A program made the position numbers and the translations under genes. 9,052 nucleotides of DNA from Cellvibrionales bacterium UBA7375 (GTDB taxonomy: Bacteria; Pseudomonadota; Gammaproteobacteria; Pseudomonadales; Porticoccaceae), in contig DKNZ01000067.1 of assembly GCA_002469845.1 (NCBI GenBank), positions 1,687 through 10,738 of the forward strand. The letters are read 5' to 3'. The notes below the pieces were generated by a model, which was not told the DNA's origin, ran no database searches, and worked only from the letters and a program-made list of their open reading frames with translations. Below, piece by piece: positions 1-6,726 of the stretch. The stretch's first letter is position 1. Each line of letters starts with the position of its first letter.

Positions 1-477
1 TGCTTATGGATGGTTGAGAAAAACAAAAACAATGGGTCTGGTATTGCATGGGTTTTTGCCCTGACTGGATGGATGGGTTTCACGTTAGGCCCCATTATTA
101 GCATGTATCTTGCCGCTTATGGATCTGGACCCATTATGATGGCGCTGGGCTCTACTGCACTGGTATTTTTTGGTGCTTCCGCCTATGTTTTAACTACCCG
201 AAAGAACCTAAACTTTATGACTGGGTTTTTAATGACAGGTATTTTGGTCGCTTTTGTTGCCGGAATTGCTAATGTCTTTCTTCAAATACCTGCACTGGCC
301 ATTACTGTTAGCTCGGTATTTGCGTTCCTTTCTGCGGGCATCATTATGTGGCAAACCAGTGCCATTATTCATGGCGGAGAAAGAAACTATATTTCTGCAA
401 CCGTGACGCTATTTGTAATGATCTACAATCTTTTTGTTAGTCTTCTACAAATTTTTGGCGTTATGAGTGACGATTAA
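1..477 (+). CDS. yccA: Bax inhibitor-1 / YccA family inner-membrane protein (5' end outside the window)
   Basis: Integral inner-membrane protein of the BI-1/YccA family. In E. coli, YccA is a substrate and modulator of the FtsH protease and can protect jammed SecY. The frame is open to base 1, and the residues before the first in-window ATG (base 10) still fit the family, so that ATG is internal. About 158 residues are visible against roughly 220 in E. coli YccA, so some 60 N-terminal residues, including the cytosolic tail FtsH uses, lie upstream. Counting from the ATG, about five hydrophobic segments are seen near residues 13-33, 41-60, 70-90, 93-113 and 128-150. Family-typical strings are LGPIISMYL, ALGSTALVFFGASAYVLTTRK, NVFLQIPAL, IIHGGERNYI and a C-terminus FVSLLQIFG, all close to E. 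coli YccA. A terminator follows the stop codon. Identification is firm; the exact role in this organism is inferred. Confidence 0.93.
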   Translation, partial: CLWMVEKNKNNGSGIAWVFALTGWMGFTLGPIISMYLAAYGSGPIMMALGSTALVFFGASAYVLTTRKNLNFMTGFLMTGILVAFVAGIANVFLQIPALAITVSSVFAFLSAGIIMWQTSAIIHGGERNYISATVTLFVMIYNLFVSLLQIFGVMSDD

Positions 478-497
478 TAAATACTAACCATTAATTT

Positions 498-524
498 AAA
501 GCCCTGCATGATGTGGGGCTTTTT
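498..524 (+). terminator. Intrinsic terminator after yccA
   Basis: Bases 498-508 and 512-522 pair into an 11-bp stem (AAAGCCCTGCA with TGTGGGGCTTT, two G-U wobbles) around a 3-nt loop. The stem runs straight into a T tract at 520-524. It sits 20 bp after the yccA stop, where a terminator for that transcript is expected. The only in-frame GTG upstream of the tusE ATG (base 513) lies inside the 3' arm, which matters for the tusE start. Confidence 0.8.
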
Positions 525-857
525 AATGTTTACGTAATCATTGGCTCAAACCAAATGACTGATCAAAACAATTATCTCAATGACTTACCTCAGTGGTCAG
601 AGGATCTAGCTCACAAGTTAGGCCTAAAGGAAGAACTGTCTCTTTCAAAAGATCACTTAGAGATATTATTGATTGCACGTAATTTTTACGCAGACTATGG
701 TTTTTCGCCTTCTATGCGACCGCTGTGTAAACTTGTTACTGCAAACCTTGGTGTAGATAAAGGCCGAAGTTTGTATTTAAACAAATTATTCCCTGGTAGC
801 CCTGCTAAAATAGCGGCAAAGTTAGCCGGTCTGCCAAAACCAAAGAACTGTATTTAA
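513..857 (+). CDS. tusE: TusE/DsrC family sulfur-relay protein (5' end uncertain)
   Basis: Sulfur carrier of the DsrC/TusE family. TusE accepts persulfide from TusBCD and passes it to MnmA for 2-thiolation of tRNA wobble uridine 34. The C-terminus LAGLPKPKNCI carries the invariant penultimate cysteine (codon 849-851) and matches E. coli TusE closely. RNFYADYGFSPSMRPL and KGRSLYLNKLFPGSPAK are also family motifs. The second cysteine, about 10 residues upstream in true DsrC, is an alanine here, so this is TusE-type and not a sulfite-reductase partner. The start is unclear. GTG 513 gives 114 residues but lies in the upstream terminator stem. ATG 555 gives 100 residues and loses conserved N-terminal sequence. 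Family members are about 109-112 residues. Neither start has a convincing ribosome binding site. An out-of-frame ATG at 526 may be the relic start. The stop directly abuts the phhB ATG. Confidence 0.85.
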   Translation: MGLFNVYVIIGSNQMTDQNNYLNDLPQWSEDLAHKLGLKEELSLSKDHLEILLIARNFYADYGFSPSMRPLCKLVTANLGVDKGRSLYLNKLFPGSPAKIAAKLAGLPKPKNCI

Positions 858-1199
858 ATGAACTTACTTGATTACAACTTAAATGATTTATCCAATGATC
901 AAACCTTGGTTTCTAAAAGCCAATATGCTGATTTATTAGTACAAATTGATCAATGGGATGTTGTTCAAAAAGATGGCGTGGATCAGCTTTTCTGTGTGTA
1001 TAAATGTGATGATTTTGTTGCGGCTATGGATCTAGCTCAGGCGATATCAGAACTAGCAGAACAGGTTGATCACCACCCTGCTGTCTTAATTGAATGGGGT
1101 AAACTTTCGGTTAGCTGGTGGTCCCATAGCCTTAAAGGGCTGCATATTAATGACTTTATTATGGCTGCCCACACTCATCAAATTTACACCGCTCAATGA
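858..1199 (+). CDS. phhB: Pterin-4a-carbinolamine dehydratase (4a-hydroxytetrahydrobiopterin dehydratase)
   Basis: Cytosolic enzyme of the PCD/DCoH family (113 residues, full family length). It dehydrates 4a-hydroxytetrahydropterin to quinonoid dihydropterin, recycling the cofactor of aromatic amino-acid hydroxylases. The active-site signature is complete: E68-x3-H72-H73-P74-x5-W80-x9-H90-x8-D99, with H72, H73 and H90 as the expected catalytic histidines. The ATG follows the tusE stop with no gap, and the TGA overlaps the trmA ATG, so translational coupling is likely; no strong Shine-Dalgarno is seen. No phenylalanine hydroxylase gene (phhA) is in the window, so its physiological partner is unknown. 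Many bacteria lacking phhA keep a PCD, proposed to act with other pterin or molybdopterin enzymes. The family call is firm and the symbol follows Pseudomonas usage. Confidence 0.92.
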   Translation: MNLLDYNLNDLSNDQTLVSKSQYADLLVQIDQWDVVQKDGVDQLFCVYKCDDFVAAMDLAQAISELAEQVDHHPAVLIEWGKLSVSWWSHSLKGLHINDFIMAAHTHQIYTAQ

Positions 1200-2278
1200 A
1201 TCGAGACTTAGCAACTTACCAACAACAGCTAAACGATAAGGTAAGCCAGTACAAAACTCTAATGGCTAATGCCGGTATTCAATTACCAGAATTAGAAATA
1301 TTCCCATCAGAGCCCTATGGCTTTCGTATGCGCGCTGAATTTCGCGTATGGCATGAGGATGGTCAGGCTCATTATGCAATGAATAAACCCGGTGAAAAAC
1401 GTCCCTATATAATTCAGGACTTCCCTATTGGGTCAGCACTAATCAATCAGTTAATGCCAAAAATAATGTCGGCGGTTAATGCTAGTGAGATTCTAAGCTT
1501 TAAACTTTTCAGCATGGAGTTTTTAACAACTAAAACGGATGAAGCTTTAATCACGCTAATTTATCACAAACCTTTAGACCAGCAGTGGCAACAGGTTGCT
1601 GAGCAGTTACAATCAGAATTTAATATTAAAGTGATAGGCCGAAGTCGCAAGCAAAAAGTCGTTTTATCTGATGATTTTGTCACGGAAAAACTGGTGGTTA
1701 ATAATAGGCAATATAGCTATCAGCAGGTCGAAGCTAGTTTTACCCAACCCAATGCTCAGATTAATCAGAAAATGCTCACATGGGCCAGTGATTGCTTATC
1801 TAAGAGCAGTGATGATCTGGTTGAGCTGTATTGTGGCAATGGTAATTTTACCGCCGTATTAGCCCAGTATTTTGATAAGGTGTTGGCCACAGAAATATCT
1901 AAGGTCTCGGTGAATTCTGCAACCGAAAATTTTGCTGCTAATAATGTTGAAAATGTCACTATAGCGCGGCTTTCTAGTGAAGAATTTACTCAGGCTTTAA
2001 ATAGAGAAAGAGCCTTTAGACGCTTGGCTGAAGTGGATTTAGATAGCTTTAAATTTTCCACTATTTTTGTTGACCCACCCCGTGCCGGTCTGGACCAGGG
2101 CACTGAAACACTAGTCACTAAAATGGATTACATTCTTTATATTTCTTGTAACCCAGAAACCCTAGCTGAGAATTTAAAACAAATTACCAAGACCCACAAA
2201 GTAGTAAAAGCTGCTTTATTTGACCAGTTTCCATGGACCCATCATATAGAATCTGGGGTTTATCTAGAGAAAATCTAA
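1196..2278 (+). CDS. trmA: tRNA (uracil-54-C5)-methyltransferase TrmA
   Basis: SAM-dependent enzyme that makes m5U54 (ribothymidine) in the T-loop of tRNAs. At 360 residues it is 6 shorter than E. coli TrmA, and every key residue sits at the E. coli position minus 6: Q184 in FTQPN, the SAM loop ELYCGNGNF (210-218), E233 after the next strand, D293 in VDPPRAGLD, catalytic nucleophile C318 in YISCNPETL, and proton-abstracting E352 in HHIESGVYL. The N-terminal RNA-binding part carries RMRAEFRVWH (44-53). There is no N-terminal TRAM domain or 4-cysteine iron-sulfur motif, which separates it from RlmD and RlmC. Its ATG overlaps the phhB stop (ATGA, 4 nt). Its TAA overlaps the stop of the convergent DUF2489 gene, and no intrinsic terminator follows. 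Complete and apparently functional. Confidence 0.97.
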   Translation: MNRDLATYQQQLNDKVSQYKTLMANAGIQLPELEIFPSEPYGFRMRAEFRVWHEDGQAHYAMNKPGEKRPYIIQDFPIGSALINQLMPKIMSAVNASEILSFKLFSMEFLTTKTDEALITLIYHKPLDQQWQQVAEQLQSEFNIKVIGRSRKQKVVLSDDFVTEKLVVNNRQYSYQQVEASFTQPNAQINQKMLTWASDCLSKSSDDLVELYCGNGNFTAVLAQYFDKVLATEISKVSVNSATENFAANNVENVTIARLSSEEFTQALNRERAFRRLAEVDLDSFKFSTIFVDPPRAGLDQGTETLVTKMDYILYISCNPETLAENLKQITKTHKVVKAALFDQFPWTHHIESGVYLEKI

Positions 2279-2733
2279 GCGCTTTTAGCCAGTGAGTTAG
2301 CCGCTAGCTCTATGTCATGCTCATGACTGCGTTCTATCGCTAGACGCTGTTTTTCATAGTCAGACTTTTCCTTTGTAGAAAGGGCTTTCCATGCGCCTAA
2401 TATGGGCAAATGTGAAGTTTCCATCGCTAGAGATTGAAAAGCCTGTATAGGTTTTGCTTGAAGCTCTGAGGGCTTAAACTGCTGAGCTAAAAAAGCGATT
2501 CGCATTGCCGCTTCTGTCGGGGTTAAATCTTTTTGTAGTAGTGCTTGGGCTATAACTCTTATGGATTGTTGAGCGTCTAATTGAGATTGGGACTGTGAAT
2601 TGGGCTGAAATTCCACAGGCTGTGATTTACGCTTGGCGTTATCTTTTAATCTAAAAGCAAGAGTACAGGCATAAATAAACAATAACCCAGTAACAATTGC
2701 ACCTGATAAAAGCATTAATTGATAAGTAGACAC
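2275..2733 (-). CDS. DUF2489 domain-containing membrane-anchored protein
   Basis: A 152-residue protein of unknown function matching the DUF2489 family as I remember it. One N-terminal hydrophobic segment (about residues 6-28) is followed by basic residues, suggesting a signal anchor with the remainder cytoplasmic. A Gln/Ser-rich linker (about 41-56) leads to the conserved domain (about 57-148), with SIRVIAQALLQ, LTPTEAAMRIAFL and TSHLPILGAWKAL as the recognisable strings. The C-terminal third is charged and helical. I chose the GTG start at 2731-2733 because an AAAGG Shine-Dalgarno lies 6 nt upstream; the next in-frame ATG (residue 7) would cut into the anchor. It lies 28 bp downstream of rmuC on the same strand, so it is probably the second gene of that transcript. 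Its TAG overlaps the trmA TAA on the opposite strand. No function is assigned. Confidence 0.82.
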   Translation of the reverse strand: MSTYQLMLLSGAIVTGLLFIYACTLAFRLKDNAKRKSQPVEFQPNSQSQSQLDAQQSIRVIAQALLQKDLTPTEAAMRIAFLAQQFKPSELQAKPIQAFQSLAMETSHLPILGAWKALSTKEKSDYEKQRLAIERSHEHDIELAANSLAKSA

Positions 2734-2739
2734 AGCAGA

Positions 2740-2744
2740 CCTTT
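2740..2744 (-). promoter_or_regulatory. Shine-Dalgarno for the DUF2489 gene
   Basis: On the minus strand this reads AAAGG, six bases before a GTG codon. It decides in favour of the GTG start over the ATG six codons further in. Confidence 0.6.
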
Positions 2745-2761
2745 AGTAATGAATATCTATT

Positions 2762-3991
2762 CTACGCATCGCCTGGGGGTAATAGTTTATCGGCTAGTAC
2801 TTTCTTGGTTTTAGCGCCTAGCGTTTTTAACTCTTCACTGCGCTTGACCAAATTGCCTCGGCCTGTAGATAGCCGTTTAAAGGCTGTTTCGTAGGCATCT
2901 TTACTTTTATCCAAGTGCTTGCCTATATCTTCCAAAGCTTCTACATGCAGTACAAAAAGATCATAGAGAGCTCCGGCCTTTTCTGCAATTTGTTGGGCAT
3001 TGATATTTTGATCGGCATAGCGCCACAAATTCTTAATGGTTCTTAGGGTCACCATCAAAGTACTTGGGCTTACCAAAATTATGCTCTTATCATAGGCTTC
3101 ACGCATAATATCTGGATCATTATCTAGGGCCAGCATAAAGGCCGATTCAACGGGGATAAAAATCAAAACAAAATCTAGACTATTAACATTCTCAAGTTGC
3201 TCATAATTTTTAACATTCAAGCCCTTGATATGGGAGCGCAATGAATTAAGATGCTGCTTTAAACAAAGCTGCTGTGACTGTTCATCTTCCGCATGAAAAT
3301 AACGCTCGTAGTCCGTCAAACTCGCTTTGGCATCGATAATAATATCTTTACCTTCCGGTAGGCGGATAATGACATCGGGGTTGCGTCGATTGCCCTCTTC
3401 GTCCTTTAGGGCGACTTGGGTCTCATATTCTCTCCCCTTGGTTAAGCCAGAATCATCCAGCAATTTTTCCAGCACAAATTCACCCCAATTACCCTGCTGT
3501 TTATTATCACCCTTTAATGCATTAGCCAAGTTAGATGCATCTGATGATATTTTTAGGGTTTGCTTTTGTAGTTCACTGATTTGTCCCGCCAAACGGTTGC
3601 GGTCAGTATTTTCTTTGTCATAGGCGGTAGAAACCTGTTTGCGAAAATCGCCAAGATCACGCCTTAGCGGGCTTAAAGAGGTTTCAAGTGCCTGTTTGCT
3701 CTGTTCAGAAAACTTGGTATGTTTCTCATCAAATATTCGATTAGCGAGATTTTCAAATTCTTGACTAAGACTTTGTTTGGCATCCTGAACTAACTTTAAC
3801 TGTGATTCAAAATTGGACTTCTGGTTAGACAATTTTTCCTCAAGAACTAGTTTATCGGCTTTAAGCTGTGAAATATCCTCAGATAATTGATTTCGACCCA
3901 GAATACGACCCAGTAAAACTCCCACTGCAAAGGTTATTAGGCTGCACACAATGATTAAAAGAGCATTAGTTGTAAAAATATTAAATTCCAT
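2762..3991 (-). CDS. rmuC: RmuC family DNA recombination protein
   Basis: RmuC limits recombination at inverted and short repeats in E. coli and belongs to the PD-(D/E)XK nuclease superfamily. Its biochemical activity is less well established than its genetics. The 409-residue protein begins with a membrane anchor (about 9-30), then a long charged coiled coil (about 35-160). The conserved domain starts at GNWGE (167-171). The nuclease-like core is visible as P205-D206 followed by IIIDAK, giving D220-x-K222. Further family blocks are FVLIFIPVESAF (274-285), SPSTLM (308-313) and the TIKNLWRYADQN segment (318-329). The C-terminal region is basic. The ATG is followed directly by the anchor. It is divergent from the AddB-like gene, sharing a 91-bp gap, and leads into the DUF2489 gene. 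No frameshift or missing motif is seen. Confidence 0.95.
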   Translation of the reverse strand: MEFNIFTTNALLIIVCSLITFAVGVLLGRILGRNQLSEDISQLKADKLVLEEKLSNQKSNFESQLKLVQDAKQSLSQEFENLANRIFDEKHTKFSEQSKQALETSLSPLRRDLGDFRKQVSTAYDKENTDRNRLAGQISELQKQTLKISSDASNLANALKGDNKQQGNWGEFVLEKLLDDSGLTKGREYETQVALKDEEGNRRNPDVIIRLPEGKDIIIDAKASLTDYERYFHAEDEQSQQLCLKQHLNSLRSHIKGLNVKNYEQLENVNSLDFVLIFIPVESAFMLALDNDPDIMREAYDKSIILVSPSTLMVTLRTIKNLWRYADQNINAQQIAEKAGALYDLFVLHVEALEDIGKHLDKSKDAYETAFKRLSTGRGNLVKRSEELKTLGAKTKKVLADKLLPPGDA

Positions 3992-4082
3992 TGGCTAATT
4001 TATCCAGTTAGCTGTAATTTACTTTAATGTTTTGAGATTATAGCGTTAATAACTAAATATAAATAAGTCTACTATTAAGCAG
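3992..4082. promoter_or_regulatory. Divergent promoter region between rmuC and the addB-like gene
   Basis: This 91-bp AT-rich gap is the only place where both transcripts can start. On the minus strand there is a perfect TATAAT at 4037-4042, though the -35 at the right distance is poor (TATTTA, 4060-4065). This would put the rmuC start near base 4030 with a leader of about 40 nt. On the plus strand, TTGAGA at 4032-4037 could pair with TAAATA at 4054-4059 (16-bp spacer), a weak candidate for the addB-like operon. The two candidates overlap, so the genes may compete for polymerase. I see no LexA-type CTGT-N8-ACAG operator. Confidence 0.45.
4037..4042 (-). promoter_or_regulatory. Candidate -10 box of the rmuC promoter
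   Basis: Exact TATAAT on the minus strand, 45 bp upstream of the rmuC ATG. The -35 region is weak, so this is a candidate based on the -10 match and position only. Confidence 0.4.
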
Positions 4083-6725
4083 ATGTTACCTCCATTAATT
4101 AATATCGCCCCTTTTCGCGATGCGATTGAAAAAAATCAGCTGATTTTGACGGCCAATCAGCGTCTTGCCGCTCAGATTCAGCAGGCTTGGGGCAGATCTA
4201 TTAGCGCTAAAAATCAGGTATGGAAGACTCCCAGAGTAATGTCACTGGAACACTGGCTAAGCTTTTGCTGGAATGAGCTTGTGGATCAAAACCATGATTT
4301 GGTCAATGGCTATGCACAGATTGGTCGGCTTCAAAATATTTTTTATTGGGAACAGGCGATTGCAAAGCAGGATGATGGTTTAGATCAGAGTTTTGCCACC
4401 ATGGCCAATGATTGCTTTGAGTTATGTCAACGATGGAATATAGAAGCTGATCAGATAGACGATCAAAGTACAGCAGTTAATAAATTTAAGCGTTGGGCAA
4501 AGACCTACCAATCTATCTTAGATAAAAAACAACTACTGACCAGTCCCTCAACATGGAGCAAAGTGGCTGAGGGATTTGCACAGCATGGGTTAAACACTGA
4601 AAATAGCATATATCTGTATGGCTTTCAGTCTATTCCTCCGTTACAGCAACGCGTTCTAGAAGCCGCCACCAGCGATATAATTCCCATAGAAGTGATGGGT
4701 GAATCTGCATCAATCAGTAAATACGAATGCCCAGAACCTAAAGTTGAACTTGAAATCGCTGCAAAATGGGCAGCACAACAACTATTAAACGACCCTAATC
4801 AACGTATTGGCCTGATAATACCCGACCTTAATAATAGAGTGTCAGAAACCGCTAGGCTTATAAATGAGGCACTGGCTGCTAATAACTGTTCTACGGCCGT
4901 CAATATTTCGGCTGGCGTTAAATTATCTGAAACACCGCTGTTACAGTCTGCCCTGTCGCTATTGGAAATGACTGAATACAAATTGCCTATGGCCCACTGG
5001 CTGGGGATTGTGAACTCACCTTATTGGCACTTTAATCATTTACCGATTCAATTTAAGGTCGATTGCGAACTACAACTGCGTGAAACCAAAAAATATGATC
5101 TGAGTCTGGATAAGTTTACCCAGATTATAAGAGCACAGCAGTCTAAACTTGATGGCCCAGATAGCATTCAACCCCAGCTACAACCTCTATACGATGTTCA
5201 GCAGCTTATACGTCAAACCGCTAAAGCTAAAAAAACTTTTGCGCAATGGGCTGAATTTTTTAAGCAATTTACAGCTCAGCTTGGCTGGCCAGGTTTAAAG
5301 CAACCTAATAGTCTGCAATATCAACAAATTCAGTATTGGGAAAAGTTATTAGGCTTTTTTTCCGAGCTAGATAATTTGGCAATAGAAATAAGTAACTCTA
5401 GAGCCCTTAGTTATTTGCAAAAGTTAGCCAATGAACATTTATTCCACCCTCAGACCGGAGATGCGCCTTTACAGGTTCTGGGTCTTCTCGAGGCTGTTGG
5501 CCTGCAGTTTGACCAACTTTGGATCACAGGCATGCACAGTGATAATTTCCCTGCTTCAGGGTCAATTAATCCCGTGCTTTCGGCCAGCTTTCAGCGTCAA
5601 CATAAGATGCCTTTTAGTGTTCCAGAAAAAGAGCTTAATATCGCCAAAAATTTACTGTCCAATTTTGCCATTAATAGCAATCAACTATATGTAAGCTACC
5701 CCATAACTGACGGCAAAACACCGTTAGAACAAAGCCCTCTAATTTGTCATTATGAACAGCAAAATTTACACACAATTGTCGGTGATATGGCCCTACACAA
5801 TTGGCTAGATCAACCCTATTCTTGCGATATTAATATTGATGCAGGACACCCCTATAGTGCGCCCACAGAGCCTATTCGAGGTGGCAGTTCTATTCTTAAA
5901 AATCAATCTACCTGTCCTTTTAATGCCTTTGCGATTCATCGTTTATGGGCTAAAGAGTTCGAGCAGCCAGCTATAGGTCTTGAGGCTATAGATCGAGGGA
6001 GTATTGTGCATGAAATTCTTTATCGTTTATGGAATCAGTGGCAAAGCTCAAAGGTGTTTTTGGCATTAAATAAACAACAACTCAATGACCAGCTTTCCAC
6101 CACTATCGATACTGTATTAATTGAGCAAGCAACTAAAAACCCTATCCTCTTGGGCGATAATTTTAAACAGCTTGAAAAACAACGTCTTTGTAAATTAATT
6201 CACCAATGGTTGGAAATTGAACGACAGAGACCCCCGTTTGAAGTTAAAGAAACCGAGCAGAAAAAACAATTATCATTGGGCGAATTATCCATTTCACTGA
6301 TTATGGATCGTTTAGATACAGTCGAGGACGAAACCCTAGTTATAGATTATAAAACAGGATCAGTTAAATCTGACGTATGGCTTGGGGATAGACCAGAAGA
6401 CCCTCAACTTCCACTGTATATATTAGCCTCTAATCCACAACCTCAGGGTTGCGCCTTTGCTTCACTAAAAGGTAATGAGCAAAAATTCATCGGCATCTCC
6501 AACAACCATATGATTAAGGGTATTAAGGTAGCCGATAATTGGGATTTACAGCTTCAGGATTGGCAGCAATCTATCGATAATCTGGCCCAAGAATTTATAC
6601 AGGGGAAAGCCCTTTTACACAGCTACAATACTGCACAATTTAACTTCCAAGCAGAGCTATTACCTTTGAATCGCTGGCATGAACAACAGGATATAAAGCG
6701 ACTTACTGAGGCTAAAAAGGTATAA
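4083..6725 (+). CDS. AddB-like PD-(D/E)XK nuclease family protein, probable DNA repair
   Basis: An 880-residue AddB-related protein, fitting the family of about 900-residue 'probable DNA repair proteins' found beside a UvrD-type helicase in many Gammaproteobacteria. The N-terminus has LTANQRLA (22-29) where helicases carry a Walker A, and no GKT/GKS, so the motor fold is expected to be inactive, as in AddB/RecC. The C-terminal RecB-type nuclease motifs are complete: RGSIVHEIL with H643, MDR with D742, IDYKTG with D755 and K757, and QLPLY with Q775 and Y779. C611 (CPF) is where AddB-type proteins place the first iron-sulfur cysteine, but the last 80 residues contain no cysteine. ATG 4083 is the first start after an in-frame stop; its ribosome site is weak. 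The next gene starts 1 nt after the stop, so the two form an operon and likely a heterodimer. True AddB is longer, so I give no symbol. Confidence 0.9.
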   Translation: MLPPLINIAPFRDAIEKNQLILTANQRLAAQIQQAWGRSISAKNQVWKTPRVMSLEHWLSFCWNELVDQNHDLVNGYAQIGRLQNIFYWEQAIAKQDDGLDQSFATMANDCFELCQRWNIEADQIDDQSTAVNKFKRWAKTYQSILDKKQLLTSPSTWSKVAEGFAQHGLNTENSIYLYGFQSIPPLQQRVLEAATSDIIPIEVMGESASISKYECPEPKVELEIAAKWAAQQLLNDPNQRIGLIIPDLNNRVSETARLINEALAANNCSTAVNISAGVKLSETPLLQSALSLLEMTEYKLPMAHWLGIVNSPYWHFNHLPIQFKVDCELQLRETKKYDLSLDKFTQIIRAQQSKLDGPDSIQPQLQPLYDVQQLIRQTAKAKKTFAQWAEFFKQFTAQLGWPGLKQPNSLQYQQIQYWEKLLGFFSELDNLAIEISNSRALSYLQKLANEHLFHPQTGDAPLQVLGLLEAVGLQFDQLWITGMHSDNFPASGSINPVLSASFQRQHKMPFSVPEKELNIAKNLLSNFAINSNQLYVSYPITDGKTPLEQSPLICHYEQQNLHTIVGDMALHNWLDQPYSCDINIDAGHPYSAPTEPIRGGSSILKNQSTCPFNAFAIHRLWAKEFEQPAIGLEAIDRGSIVHEILYRLWNQWQSSKVFLALNKQQLNDQLSTTIDTVLIEQATKNPILLGDNFKQLEKQRLCKLIHQWLEIERQRPPFEVKETEQKKQLSLGELSISLIMDRLDTVEDETLVIDYKTGSVKSDVWLGDRPEDPQLPLYILASNPQPQGCAFASLKGNEQKFIGISNNHMIKGIKVADNWDLQLQDWQQSIDNLAQEFIQGKALLHSYNTAQFNFQAELLPLNRWHEQQDIKRLTEAKKV
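6716..6720 (+). promoter_or_regulatory. Shine-Dalgarno for the addA-like gene
   Basis: AAAGG within the last codons of the AddB-like gene, six bases before the ATG at 6727. It supports that start and close translational linkage of the two subunits. Confidence 0.6.
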
Positions 6726-6726
6726 C

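Noticed and set aside
10..477. ATG at base 10 as the true start of a short 155-residue membrane protein
   Set aside because: The protein aligns from its first residues with the middle of YccA, and the frame is open to the window edge, so the start is upstream.
513..857. Calling the TusE-like protein a true DsrC (sulfite reductase partner)
   Set aside because: Only the C-terminal penultimate cysteine is present. The second DsrC cysteine about ten residues upstream is replaced by alanine, and no dsr genes are nearby.
2294..2310. Hairpin GAGTTAG-CCG-CTAGCTC as a terminator for trmA
   Set aside because: The stem is only 7 bp with a G-U pair, and the following bases (TATGTCATGC) are not a T tract. 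It is also inside the DUF2489 coding region.
3327..3623. A 98-codon plus-strand open frame antisense to rmuC
   Set aside because: It overlaps the conserved RmuC core, has a low-complexity Ser-rich translation and no ribosome site; treated as a shadow.
4012..4027. Possible LexA box in the rmuC/addB-like gap
   Set aside because: Only a CTGT half-site is present (4012-4015); there is no ACAG at the required distance, so SOS control is not supported.
5431..5694. Short open frame inside the addB-like gene in another plus frame; similar ones at 1671-1862 and 8216-8479
   Set aside because: All are nested in well-supported genes and encode no recognisable motif.
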